From positions 1 to 64,000 of the forward strand of contig NZ_JABAII010000009.1 in NCBI RefSeq assembly GCF_012641405.1: a DNA stretch of 64,000 bases, read 5' to 3'. Positions 35,540 through 44,970 of the stretch are shown here, in pieces; positions within the stretch are counted from its first letter, which is position 1, and each line of letters begins with the position of its first letter. This DNA is from Rhizobium sp. P40RR-XXII. Its GTDB lineage: Bacteria > Pseudomonadota > Alphaproteobacteria > Rhizobiales > Rhizobiaceae. Below the pieces are notes generated by a model. The model did no database searches. It was not told the DNA's origin and saw only the letters and a list, made by a program, of their open reading frames with translations. The translations under genes and the position numbers were made by a program.

Positions 35540-35808
35540 GTGTGCGGCTCCTTTTCCCTGATCAGCCGAAGCGTCGGATGATTGAATCCCACCGCCACGT
35601 TGCGAAGATTAAATGAGGACAGACCGAGGCAGAATTGCGGCCATGGCCTGTGTAGATCCCATTCCGGAGCGACGAAGCCGAGCGGCCCCACAGCAGGAAT
35701 AAGATGGCGCGAAAACGGCAAGCGTCGCGCCACGGGAGACATGCGGGGCGCAACCGAAGAACTCTCGGAATATGAATGTTCGCCGACCCGTCGCGTCGGC
35801 CGCCATTC

Positions 35809-37251
35809 CTACGCTTCGGAGCGTGTCTTGAGCTTCACACCGCGCCGACCTAGAAAAACGATTCCCAGCGCAGCCGCGAGCACGTAAACAGCCACCGCCA
35901 AGACCGTCACACTGCATAAGGCGTTCGACCAGTTCGCAGTGAGAGCTACGGCCGCACTCGCCGCGGCGACGCCCAAAAGGCTGCCGAGTTGACGCAAGGC
36001 ATTCAACAGGCCGGACGCAACACCGGATGCCGTTTCAGGAACCTGTTCCAGCACAACCGCGATCATCGGTGGCACGGAAGCGGAGGTGCCCATTCCGAAC
36101 ACGGCAAGCGTCGCGATGATCCCAAGCCAAGACGCGTGAACGACAAGCATCTCTGCGGCCAGAGGAGCTGAAAGGGCGGAGAGGATGAGACTGCCCGCCA
36201 TGAGGCAGTGCTTCGGCATTCTCCCCTGAACCCTGCCGGCGATCACATTACCGGCCGACAGGCTTGCCGCCACGGGCAGCATGGCGAACCCGGTTTGGCG
36301 CGCGTCCAGCCCGTATGCGCCATGCAGGTAGAGACTTAGGACAAACAGCATTCCGAAATAGCCGACATAGACGAGACACCCCACCAGATTAGCGGCAACG
36401 AAGACGGGATTGCGGAACCACATGAGCGGGACCATGGGATCGGGAACCCGGCTCTCGATCAGGGACCAACCGATTGCCGCGCTGGCAGCAATGATGCTGG
36501 CAAGCCAGACTACCGGCGACCCGATGCCCCATGTAGGATATTCGATCGCGGCGAAGCAGAGGGCACCTAACGTGACGATACTGAGGAACTGTCCGGCCCA
36601 ATCAAACCGCCGCGCCCGCTGCGCGGATCGGTCCGGCACGATCCACGCCGTCAGGGCGAACACCAACATGCCGGTGGGCAGATTGACGAGGAAAACGCTC
36701 CGCCAGCCGAAGCTGCCAACCAGCACTCCACCAGCGACCGGCCCGATCGCGGCCGCGACCGAGGCGATTCCGGCCCAAGTCGCGATCGCCTTCGCCCGCT
36801 GTTCCGGATCATTAAAAACGCCCCGCACAATGGACAGCGAGGCGGGTAGGAATAGGGCTGCTCCCGCGCCCTGTGCAAAGCGCGCCGCGACGAGCCACGC
36901 GACTATGCTGGCTCCGCCGCATATCGCGGAGGCGGCTGCAAATAGCGCGAGGCCGAGAAGGTAGACGCGTTTTGCGCCCCCGCGATCGGCGAGGATGCCT
37001 CCGGCAAGGATCAGCGCCGCCATGCTGAGTGTATAAGCGTCGACAATCCAGGCGAGACCGCTGACCGTCGCATTGAGATCGGCGCGCATCGCCGGCAAGG
37101 CGACATTGACAATGGTGGCGTCGAGCACCGCCATGAACATGCCGCCGGCTACGAGCCAAAGAGCCAGTCGGCGCCGCTCAAGTGAAATAACCTCGTTTTC
37201 GATACCAGAAGCATCGGCTTGATTGCTCTTCAATGTGTTGCATTCCATCAT
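35809..37251 (-). CDS. MFS drug exporter, DHA2 (EmrB/QacA) type
   Basis: About 480 residues from ATG 37251, with AGGAGG six bases upstream. It has about 14 helices. The motif LDATIVNVALPAM near helix 1 and GGILADRGGAKR in the first cytoplasmic loop are typical of DHA2 proton-driven exporters. It is divergent from a LysR-type gene across 110 bp and is probably controlled by it. The substrate is unknown. Confidence 0.9.
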   Translation of the reverse strand: MMECNTLKSNQADASGIENEVISLERRRLALWLVAGGMFMAVLDATIVNVALPAMRADLNATVSGLAWIVDAYTLSMAALILAGGILADRGGAKRVYLLGLALFAAASAICGGASIVAWLVAARFAQGAGAALFLPASLSIVRGVFNDPEQRAKAIATWAGIASVAAAIGPVAGGVLVGSFGWRSVFLVNLPTGMLVFALTAWIVPDRSAQRARRFDWAGQFLSIVTLGALCFAAIEYPTWGIGSPVVWLASIIAASAAIGWSLIESRVPDPMVPLMWFRNPVFVAANLVGCLVYVGYFGMLFVLSLYLHGAYGLDARQTGFAMLPVAASLSAGNVIAGRVQGRMPKHCLMAGSLILSALSAPLAAEMLVVHASWLGIIATLAVFGMGTSASVPPMIAVVLEQVPETASGVASGLLNALRQLGSLLGVAAASAAVALTANWSNALCSVTVLAVAVYVLAAALGIVFLGRRGVKLKTRSEA

Positions 37252-37361
37252 CGGACACCTCCTGTCCGATTCAATTTTAAGGTTGATGATGATGCGATAA
37301 AGCAGAGTATATGCTTTGCTGTGATGCACAAACGCATCGATCGTTTTGGAGGAGGTTGCCT

Positions 37362-38237
37362 ATGCCGAACTGGGATCATGCCCGCTTCTTCTTGGCTCTG
37401 GTGCGCAGCGGCACGCTTCGCAGCGCCGCACGCCAGCTGAATGTTGATCAGGCGACGGTGGGACGACGATTGGTAGCGTTAGAAGATGAACTCGGGGCGC
37501 GGCTGTTTCTGCGAACGCCGTCGCTTTATGTGCTGACGCCCGCAGGCGAGGCATTGGTCGAGCCCGCGGAAGTAATCGAGCGATCCATCGTGCAGATGGA
37601 GCGGCGTGTTTTGGGGCTAGACGAGCGACTGACCGGATCTGTGCGGCTTGCGACCACCGACTCGCTCGCAAAGCGGTATGTCCTTCCGGCCATCGCCAGC
37701 ATACGAAAACAGCATCCTGGTATAGAGGTCGATTGCCTGACCTCACAGGACATTGCCAACCTGACCCGGCGCGAGGCCGATATCGCCATTCGCACGTTGC
37801 GCCCAGAAGCGCCCGACCTGATCGTGCGCCGTCTTGCCACGCTGGAAACGGGTATATACGCCTCGCGAGCCTATCTAACGTCGCGCGGCACCCCGGTTTT
37901 CGGCAGTGATTTCACGAGCCATGATCTCGTCGTCTACCGGCAGAAGGTTGCTCCGACGGGTTGCTCCGCGCTTTGCGGGGAACCGGCCGCGAGTGGTAGG
38001 GTTGTATTGCGGGCTTCGTCGTCCGTCACGCTCGTCGATGCGGCGGTTGCCGGTATCGGAGTGGCCGAACTACCCTGTTACCGCGCCGATGCCGAGGCTG
38101 AATTGGTAAGGATCATCCCCGATCGTTCTGCTGATTTCGATGTCTGGCTCGTCGCCCATGCCGATCTTTATAAGACCGCGCGAATTCAGGTCGTGATTGA
38201 TGCTCTCGTCCAGCAGTTCGATCCGAAGATCTCTTAG
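37362..38237 (+). CDS. LysR family transcriptional regulator
   Basis: 291 residues from ATG 37362 (GGAGG upstream): N-terminal helix-turn-helix (FFLALVRSGTLRSAARQLNVDQATVGRRLVALE) and an effector domain. Divergent from the MFS exporter, its likely target. Regulators of this subgroup often control efflux of toxic aromatics, which is inference here. Confidence 0.9.
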   Translation: MPNWDHARFFLALVRSGTLRSAARQLNVDQATVGRRLVALEDELGARLFLRTPSLYVLTPAGEALVEPAEVIERSIVQMERRVLGLDERLTGSVRLATTDSLAKRYVLPAIASIRKQHPGIEVDCLTSQDIANLTRREADIAIRTLRPEAPDLIVRRLATLETGIYASRAYLTSRGTPVFGSDFTSHDLVVYRQKVAPTGCSALCGEPAASGRVVLRASSSVTLVDAAVAGIGVAELPCYRADAEAELVRIIPDRSADFDVWLVAHADLYKTARIQVVIDALVQQFDPKIS

Positions 38238-38520
38238 GTGCGGTAGCGGACGTGCCAACGCGCTTCTCGCGTATTTTACCCTTAGCGTCGGCCGCGATGA
38301 CCGACCGTGGGGTGGCGGCGCGTCACCTGGCCTCGCCTTCACCTATGCTCCTGGGTCACGGCGGGCAACATGCCGAACGGATATTGGGACTTGAAGCAGC
38401 GCCCTGCAGATCGCTACGCGGGATACAACTGACCTATCGCACTGGCCACTCAATCCTGACATCATGCTCGCTACGGTACCGGCGCAAAAATAGAACTCTA
38501 GTCGCGGCTCCGGTTTCAAA

Positions 38521-38871
38521 TCAGGTAAGTTTCGAAATTGCGACAGCCACGGCCGCGAAATCGGAAAGCTTGGAGAGTAGCGGCCGGTCGGAAAACCGGG
38601 GCGGCAGGTCCTCCACGGTGAAGCAGGTCAAGAAAAGAAACGGTATCTTGGAAGCAGCAAGTTTGTCCGCGATCGGATAACTCTGTTCCTCGTTGAGCTG
38701 TATGTCGAGGACTGCGGCAATCGGTCGGACAGATTCCATCAGTTCTAAAGCACGCTCAACGGAAGGGGCCGGCCCGACGATATCGTAACCCTCTCGCCGA
38801 AGGACATCGGCGAGATCAGCGGCGATGAAATATTCATCCTCGACAATCAAGACAGCATTGTTTTCGGTCAC
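38521..38871 (-). CDS. single-domain response regulator
   Basis: About 116 residues from GTG 38871 (AAGGA six bases before; a GTG two codons earlier is too close to it). Receiver-domain residues are visible: acidic pair in LIVEDEYF, phospho-Asp in AAVLDIQLN, Thr in LFLTCF and Lys in PLLSKL. It has no output domain. It overlaps the 3' end of the HWE-kinase gene by 38 bp and is almost certainly that kinase's partner. Confidence 0.85.
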   Translation of the reverse strand: MTENNAVLIVEDEYFIAADLADVLRREGYDIVGPAPSVERALELMESVRPIAAVLDIQLNEEQSYPIADKLAASKIPFLFLTCFTVEDLPPRFSDRPLLSKLSDFAAVAVAISKLT

Positions 38872-41308
38872 CTTCACTCCTTACTTTCCAGTGGCAATTC
38901 AATGTGAACGTCCAAGCCTCAGGGTGAAAGATGGTTTCCAACTTGCCCCTCAATCGAAATTCGATTTCTCCGTGAATAAGCTCGAAGCCGAATCCGTTGC
39001 TCCCCCGGTCCTTACACGGGGGACCGCCTACCTCGCGCCAATCCAAGGTGAACGTCTGTCCATTGCCCTCCCAGAACACGTCGACGCGACCGTCCTCTTT
39101 GGAAAAGGCACCATATTTCGACGCGTTCGTCGAAAGCTCGTGTGCCACCATTGCAAGTGACAGCCCAATTTGTGGCCGCAGCCGCAAATCCGGGCCTGTG
39201 AGGGTGAAGTTGCTTTCGCCAAAGGGTCTCAACTCTTCTTCGAAGATGGCCTTCACTGAGGCGTCTTTCCATTTGTCTTTGGACAAGGTGCCATAAGCGC
39301 GGCCCATCGCCTCCAACCTGCCAAGAAACGCGGTGCGGAAGGATTCGATAGAAGAGGAATTCGCCAGTGTTTTCTTCGCGATTGCGCCCACGACCGCCAA
39401 CATGTTTTTTACGCGGTGGTTCAGCTCACGGATGAGGACCTGCTGGTGTTGCTCTGCCTCGGCAAGGTCGGTAACGTCGACCAGCGTAACAACCACCCCG
39501 TCGATCCGATGTCCCTCTGTGCGGTAGGGAATTAACCGAACCTGATAGTGTTTTCCTTTCGCATCCTTCGCGAGATGATGATCCAGCATCTCGCCGCTAT
39601 CGAAGACACCCTGGATATCGTTCTTCAGATTTGGATAGTCGAGCTGGCTGGCGAGGTCGGTGAGCGGTCGTCCGACATCGGAAGGCCGCAAATTGAAAAA
39701 CGATGCGGCAGCAGGGGTGAAGGTCCGGATTACCAAGCCTCGGTCCAAGAAGATCGTGGCGATTTGCGTGCTCTCGAAAAGATTGCGTAAGTCACTATTA
39801 ACGCGATCCAGTTCCTCGATCTTGGCGTTGAGTTCGGAATTGATGGTGTTCAGCTCCTCGTTCAGCGACTGGGTTTCTTCCTTGGAGGCTTCCAGCTCCT
39901 CGTTGCTTGATTGCGCCTCTTCATTGACGGAGACGAGCTCTTCGTTAGAGGACTTCAGTTCCTCAAGGGCTGTCTCATATTCTTCGATGGTGGATTGAAG
40001 CCGCTCCTTGGCGTCGCGCAATTCCGTTTCCAATTCGCCATTGCTGTCATCGGAACTGGTGCGATGCGCGCTCGGTTCCTTGTCCTCCGCCGAACCTTTT
40101 TCTTGGAAAACGATGAGATAGAGAGGCTCGGCACCATCGCGTTCTTTCATCGGCTCGATAGTGAAGTCGACGAGCGAGCCCCGTGCGTCCTCAGTTTCGA
40201 CGACCAAGTTGTGTCGGCTGGTCGGTTGCTGCCTGGCAACGCAGTCCCGAAGGGCCGCACGAAGATCGAGGCGCAGACCTTTCCGGGCAAGCGTCAGCAA
40301 CTGACGGCTTGGAACGCCCTGGGGCGTCTCCAAAAAGCGAGCCGTGCCCGAAGAGTAATAGACTATGTCCGCTTCACCGTTGACAACGATATGAACCGGC
40401 GCGAAGCGCTCCAGAACTCGCTTCTCGACTTTGGCGCGCAGAGAAGCACCATTCTCCCGCGACTGGAAGGAAGCGCCTTCGGGAAACATCAGGGACCGGT
40501 TCTGTCCCAACAGCGACGGAATGCGCGGCATCTTGGTGGAGTGCTCCCGCGCCTGGTAGATGCGATGCTTCTTGTCGATCACATTGAAAAGTTCTGTATG
40601 CTGACCAATGCTTTCCGAGCTTCCGAGAAATAGGTACCCGCCAGGCTTCAACGAATAGTGAAAGGTTGGGATGACCTGCCGCTGGATGTCTGGACCGAAA
40701 TAGATCAGGAGGTTGCGGCACGACACCATGTCCATGCGAGAAAACGGCGGGTCCTTGATCACGCTGTGCGGCGAAAATATGCAAAATTCCCTGATCTCGT
40801 TCGTGATCACATAGCTTGCGCCGTCAAGCTTGAAGAAGCGGCGCAGCCGCTCATGGGACATGCCCCCAAGGAGCGCCTCCGGGTAACGGGCGGTTCTGGC
40901 TACCGCAAGCGCTACCTCGTCGATATCGGTTGCGAAAATATGGATTTTAGGCGCGGCCGTTACCATGTCGAGATGTTCGCGAAAGAGAATGGCCAGGGAA
41001 TACACCTCCTCGCCAGTCGCGCAGCCAGGCACCCATATGCGAATTGTGTCTCCGGCTCCCTTGCCCTTGAACAGATCGGGCATGACCCTCTGCTGCAGCA
41101 CGCGGAAGGCGTCCTCGTCCCGGAAGAAGTCCGTCACGTTGATCAGAAGATCGCGAAAGAGGTGATTTACCTCCGATGGCTCAGTTCGAAGCAACTCGAC
41201 GTAATCCGCCAGAGATTGCAATTGCGTGACCTGCATACGCCGTCGAACGCGTCTGAAGAACGTGTTTGTTTTATAGCCGAAAAAGTCGTGACCGGAATGT
41301 GTCGTCAA
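38834..41308 (-). CDS. CheR methyltransferase-PAS-HWE histidine kinase part of a split CheB-CheR fusion
   Basis: 824 residues from TTG 41308. CheR-like methyltransferase (about 1-270, with VPGCATGEEVYSLAI and CRNLLIYF), a PAS-like region, a long coiled coil (about 420-510), a second PAS (about 515-620) and an HWE-type kinase (RELNHRVKNMLA, HELSTNASKYGA). The frame stays open upstream of 41308 for over 20 codons of fitting sequence (GAHQDICAIL), and the CheB part lies directly before it in another frame. The ancestral product was therefore one CheB-CheR-kinase chain, now split by a one-base frameshift near 41365-41410. It may still be translated from TTG. Confidence 0.8.
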   Translation of the reverse strand: MTTHSGHDFFGYKTNTFFRRVRRRMQVTQLQSLADYVELLRTEPSEVNHLFRDLLINVTDFFRDEDAFRVLQQRVMPDLFKGKGAGDTIRIWVPGCATGEEVYSLAILFREHLDMVTAAPKIHIFATDIDEVALAVARTARYPEALLGGMSHERLRRFFKLDGASYVITNEIREFCIFSPHSVIKDPPFSRMDMVSCRNLLIYFGPDIQRQVIPTFHYSLKPGGYLFLGSSESIGQHTELFNVIDKKHRIYQAREHSTKMPRIPSLLGQNRSLMFPEGASFQSRENGASLRAKVEKRVLERFAPVHIVVNGEADIVYYSSGTARFLETPQGVPSRQLLTLARKGLRLDLRAALRDCVARQQPTSRHNLVVETEDARGSLVDFTIEPMKERDGAEPLYLIVFQEKGSAEDKEPSAHRTSSDDSNGELETELRDAKERLQSTIEEYETALEELKSSNEELVSVNEEAQSSNEELEASKEETQSLNEELNTINSELNAKIEELDRVNSDLRNLFESTQIATIFLDRGLVIRTFTPAAASFFNLRPSDVGRPLTDLASQLDYPNLKNDIQGVFDSGEMLDHHLAKDAKGKHYQVRLIPYRTEGHRIDGVVVTLVDVTDLAEAEQHQQVLIRELNHRVKNMLAVVGAIAKKTLANSSSIESFRTAFLGRLEAMGRAYGTLSKDKWKDASVKAIFEEELRPFGESNFTLTGPDLRLRPQIGLSLAMVAHELSTNASKYGAFSKEDGRVDVFWEGNGQTFTLDWREVGGPPCKDRGSNGFGFELIHGEIEFRLRGKLETIFHPEAWTFTLNCHWKVRSEGDRKQCCLDCRG

Positions 41309-41364
41309 AATCGCGCAGATGTCCTGATGCGCGCCTCGGAGCGTCGCACCGCCCTGATCGTCGC

Positions 41365-41970
41365 TTACGTTGCTGACGTCCCCAAGGGTTGCAAAGCTTT
41401 TTGCGAACGTACCAAACGCGTTGCCATTTCCTCAACGGGGATCGCAAGATCGATGACACCGCTGGAGATCGCCGACTGCGGCATGCTGGGCTGGCGCGGC
41501 GCCGAGCCGTCTGGTGCCTGGGCAAGCGTAAGCCCACCTGCCTCGCGTATCGCCTTCGCGCCAAGCGTACCGTCGCCATCGCCTCCCGATAGAATGACGG
41601 CGGCAGAATGCTCGCCCTGATCCTGAGCAAGCGACGCAAGGAACACGTCGACGGGCTTGCGTTCGGGGCGAGCGCGGTCGACCGGGATCATCTTCAAACG
41701 GCCGTCCTTAATTGTCAGGACGGCATCATTTGGCATGACATACACATGATTTCGCTCGACCGGCATGTCATCGTCGGCGACGACAATGGGCATCGACGTG
41801 AACCGAGCGACGACTTCGTGAAGAAGACTGACCCGATCCGGATTGAGGTGCGTGACGACAACGAGAGAAAGGCCCGCATCGGCTGGCATGCTCTTGAAGA
41901 AGGCCTGTAGAGCCGGAACCCCACCCGCAGATGCGCCGATGCCTATAATCGGGAACTTGGCAGCAGACAT
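41365..41970 (-). CDS. CheB methylesterase part of the split CheB-CheR-kinase fusion
   Basis: About 201 residues from ATG 41970 (GGAG seven bases before). The catalytic triad of CheB is visible: Ser in GIGASAGG, His in VVVTHLNP and Asp in GGDGDGTLG. There is no receiver domain, as is normal in CheB-CheR fusions. It stops at 41365 just after the domain, where the fusion should run on into CheR. A minus-one shift, equivalent to one missing base, restores the frame; an A5 run and a G4 run lie just before the stop. Confidence 0.8.
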   Translation of the reverse strand: MSAAKFPIIGIGASAGGVPALQAFFKSMPADAGLSLVVVTHLNPDRVSLLHEVVARFTSMPIVVADDDMPVERNHVYVMPNDAVLTIKDGRLKMIPVDRARPERKPVDVFLASLAQDQGEHSAAVILSGGDGDGTLGAKAIREAGGLTLAQAPDGSAPRQPSMPQSAISSGVIDLAIPVEEMATRLVRSQKALQPLGTSAT

Positions 41971-42051
41971 CTGATCTCTCCTCTGGACACTTGCGCATAG
42001 CACCTCAGAGACCGGGCGGGGAGGCTCTTCCCATCTTACCACTGTTTGTTC

Positions 42052-42328
42052 CTAATGCCTTGTGCCTAGTGTATGCGCTGGGCTCGCGCCCCTGCCAAGT
42101 AGTTCAATCGCCTCTTGCACGACCTTGAGTGCCGCCTGCGATCTATCCTCGGCAATCTCGTGCTTGTGGGTTCTTAGCTTGTTCCGAAAGCTCAGCAAGT
42201 GGTTGCCAGAGGGGGTTACCCTCGTGCCTTGCCTTTCGCGATGACAAACGCAGCGACTTCGCCAGGAGATTAAGGGCGTCGAGACGTTCGGCAAACGTCA
42301 TCGCTGATAACATCTTGGGATCGGGCAT
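42052..42328 (-). pseudogene. small conserved-looking protein broken by a frameshift
   Basis: ATG 42328 has GGAG six bases upstream and opens MPDPKMLSAMTFAERLDALN, but this frame ends near 42143 after an out-of-place tail. A second frame, entered around 42172, continues EIAEDRSQAALKVVQEAIEL and stops at 42052. Joining them by a single-base shift gives a helical protein of about 91 residues. I do not know the family. The frameshift may be real or a sequencing error. Confidence 0.5.
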
Positions 42329-42707
42329 GGTGTCTCCATCGGGTGGAGCTGATCCGCAGGATGACCGGAAGAGTTGACTTGGAACCATTCGCCGAAAGAG
42401 CCGGCGTCTGAGAAATAGGACACGAGAGTAGAGTGCAATTGGTTGGCCCTGGCGCAACTCGGTTTCGATGAAGGGCACCTTTTTATTCGTGCAGAAGCGT
42501 CAGCGCGGACGAGATCTTCGACTGAGAGGGCACATTGCTGACCGGCCGCTCGTTCCCAGATCGGCCCGCTGATTACGATACCGCTTTCGGAGCGGCACAA
42601 ATCGCCGTCCCAACGATATGTCAATTCGCTCTTCGGCCAAACCAAAATTTGGCAAAGCGCAATGATCGCGACGCCGCTTCTTGCCGCTGAAGGGGTTCAA
42701 CGTGGTC
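42329..42707. other. intergenic, no convincing gene
   Basis: Minus-strand frames at 42298-42645 and 42329-42478 are open but lack ribosome sites and recognisable content. They could be further relic sequence next to the frameshifted small gene. Confidence 0.35.
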
Positions 42708-43619
42708 CTAATTTGGGCCAGAAACCGCCAATGGCGACTTGCCGATCTCGGAAAAGATCCAGTCGCGAAACGCCTTGACTTTTCGCTGCCGGATGGCTTC
42801 CGGAGGGTAGACGAGATAAAAGCTGGACCGTGCCTTGAGTGCGTGCTCAAAGGGCCGGATCAGGCGCCCGGCCACAAGATCGCCTTCGATTAGCATAGTT
42901 CGACCGAGCGCGACACCTTCTCCCTGTACGGCAGCTTCGATTGCGAAGGTGTAGGAATCGAAAGCTAGGCCACCGTTTGAGCCGATGCCCACCACTCCGG
43001 CGCTATCGAGCCACGCCGCCCAATCGATCGGATAGTCGTCGCGAATGAGGGTGTGGTATTTGAGGTCTTCAGGCGACCGCAACGGGTGTTCTCCCTCCAT
43101 AAGGCGCGGACTGCAAACCGGCGAAACATCTTCGCCCGCCAGGAATTCGCTTGTTAGCCCTGGATAGTCCCCTCCACCATAGCGAATGGCGACATCGATG
43201 CCATCACCCAAAAAAGTGGTGAGCGTGCCCGTGGTCGAGACGCGAACGTCGATCTCGCTATGAGCCCGATGGAAGCGGTAGAGCCGCGGCACGAGCCATT
43301 TGCCGGCGAAGCCGCCAGAGGTGCTGACGGTCAGGGTCGTGTCGGAACGGCGCGTCGTCGCAACGTTCGTGGCCACGGCCAGTTGGTCGAGCGCTTCGCG
43401 AACCGCGCGGGCGTAGGGCTCCCCGACCGCAGTCAGGCGGACGGACCGCGTCCCGCGCTCGAACAGCGTAGTCCCGAGCTGCTGTTCCAGATTCTTGATC
43501 GCCCGGCTGATGGCGCCATGCGTGACGAACAATTCCTCTGCCGCCTTGGTGAAATTCAAATGACGTGCTGCCGCCTCGAAAGCCGGCAGTGTCGTCAGGG
43601 GTGGGAGCTTACGTGACAT
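42708..43619 (-). CDS. LysR family regulator, GcvA-like
   Basis: 303 residues from ATG 43619 (AGGGA upstream). Helix-turn-helix FEAAARHLNFTKAAEELFVTHGAISRAIKNLE and the effector domain pattern (YGGGDYPGL) are typical of the GcvA-like subgroup. It is divergent from the DUF1127 gene. Confidence 0.9.
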   Translation of the reverse strand: MSRKLPPLTTLPAFEAAARHLNFTKAAEELFVTHGAISRAIKNLEQQLGTTLFERGTRSVRLTAVGEPYARAVREALDQLAVATNVATTRRSDTTLTVSTSGGFAGKWLVPRLYRFHRAHSEIDVRVSTTGTLTTFLGDGIDVAIRYGGGDYPGLTSEFLAGEDVSPVCSPRLMEGEHPLRSPEDLKYHTLIRDDYPIDWAAWLDSAGVVGIGSNGGLAFDSYTFAIEAAVQGEGVALGRTMLIEGDLVAGRLIRPFEHALKARSSFYLVYPPEAIRQRKVKAFRDWIFSEIGKSPLAVSGPN

Positions 43620-43761
43620 GCTTTCCCTGTGAGCGTTGATCACAAATCGTGGACTATTACTCGTTTGTCATCCAGCCGGGAAAGAAGCAAATTTCTCTCC
43701 ATCAGCAGGCAGGTGCGTCAGCAATCAAGTTCGACTGCACTACGAACAGGGAGTTGGAACC

Positions 43762-43998
43762 ATGAGCCTCATTCACATGTCAACCGATATTCTTGACGAA
43801 CTGGCGATATGGGAACGTACGTATCGGCCGGTCGGCGCGACGATCGCCTTGGTCGGTGCAGCGCGCAAACGGATCAGCCGCCTCGTTGCGGCTATCCGCT
43901 ATCATGCGGACATGCGGCGCCTCGCCCGCGTTTCCGATCATATCCTGCAAGACATCGGCTTTGAACGAGACTGGAACGGTGCCGTCATCCCACGCTAG
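43762..43998 (+). CDS. DUF1127 protein
   Basis: 78 residues from ATG 43762 (GGAG eight bases before). The C-terminal 45 residues carry the DUF1127 pattern, ending LARVSDHILQDIGFERDW. Short DUF1127 proteins in Agrobacterium and relatives bind RNA and affect phosphate and carbon metabolism; longer ones vary. The N-terminal 30 residues are extra. It is divergent from the LysR gene and 50 bp before the PhnB-like gene. Confidence 0.85.
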   Translation: MSLIHMSTDILDELAIWERTYRPVGATIALVGAARKRISRLVAAIRYHADMRRLARVSDHILQDIGFERDWNGAVIPR

Positions 43999-44048
43999 GG
44001 GTGGCCGCGCCGCCGGTATCGCGAGCCAACAGACAAAGGAGAATGATT

Positions 44049-44501
44049 ATGCACATCTACCCCCACCTCTGGTTCAATGGCCAAGCGGAAGAGGCGATGG
44101 AATTCTATCGGTCGGTGTTTAAGACTTCGAAAGTCCTTCAGCGCACAGAGCTGCCAGACCCGGAATTGTCGGTCGTGCGGTTCGAACTCAGCGGCCTGCA
44201 AATCGCCGCGCTGAATGCCAATTCCAAGGTGCCATACAACGAGGCGTTCTCGTTGCTCGTCGAAACGGGCGATCAGGAAGAGACCGACTATTACTGGAAT
44301 GCGCTGATTGCCGACGGCGGCAAGGAGCAACCCTGCGGCTGGCTGACCGACAAATTCGGCGTCTACTGGCAGGTTACGCCGACGATCCTGCTCAAGATGA
44401 TCGCCGATCCGGACAAGGTAAAGGCGAGCCGCGTGATGCAGGCGATGTATAAGATGAAGAAGATCGTCATCGCTGACCTCGAGCGCGCCTATCAGGGCTA
44501 G
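44049..44501 (+). CDS. VOC family protein, PhnB-like
   Basis: 150 residues from ATG 44049 (GGAG eight bases before; ATG 44043 is too close to it). The start MHIYPHLWFNGQAEEAMEFY and the late GWLTDKFGVYWQVTP are typical of the PhnB/3-demethylubiquinone-type VOC group. Function is unknown. It may be co-transcribed with the DUF1127 gene. Confidence 0.88.
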   Translation: MHIYPHLWFNGQAEEAMEFYRSVFKTSKVLQRTELPDPELSVVRFELSGLQIAALNANSKVPYNEAFSLLVETGDQEETDYYWNALIADGGKEQPCGWLTDKFGVYWQVTPTILLKMIADPDKVKASRVMQAMYKMKKIVIADLERAYQG

Positions 44502-44574
44502 CGGCGAATTCGCCACTCACCCCAAGGCCCTCGCGGCAACACGATACGCAGGAACCTACGACAACGCTAATCAG

Positions 44575-44878
44575 GAAAAAGGTTCTCGTCATCAGCGGCA
44601 GCTCCGGTGTTGGTCTCGGTGTGCGACCGCCGCGCTCAAAAGGCGGCGAGGTCGTCATCGTCGGACCATCAGAGGACAAACTGCAGGCAGCCGAACGGTT
44701 GGTTGAGCCGATCGGCACTGTCGCAGCAGCCTTGACCAAAGAAACCGACATCGGTTCGCAGCGATCGGCGCCTAGCTGCGGCAGCCGACCTCTTCTCACC
44801 GTGTCGGGAAATCAGGACCGATTTTTATTTGGTACCGGCAGGATCCAGTTCGTTGCCCTGACTGAAGTGCAGATATGA
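44575..44878 (+). pseudogene. short-chain dehydrogenase N-terminal remnant
   Basis: The frame reads KVLVISGSSGVGLGV, an SDR nucleotide-binding start, then GGEVVIVGPSEDKLQAAERL and IGTVAAAL, as in NAD-dependent SDRs. Similarity then stops and the frame ends at 44878. No start codon precedes it and about two thirds of the gene is missing. It is a truncated relic. Confidence 0.6.
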
Positions 44879-44970
44879 CCTCACCGCCGGCGTCAAAAAA
44901 CCGCTCTTTGCCGATGACTGCACAATGCGCAAAGGTCGCTTTGCGCACTCGTGCGTCGCCCCAATACGCG

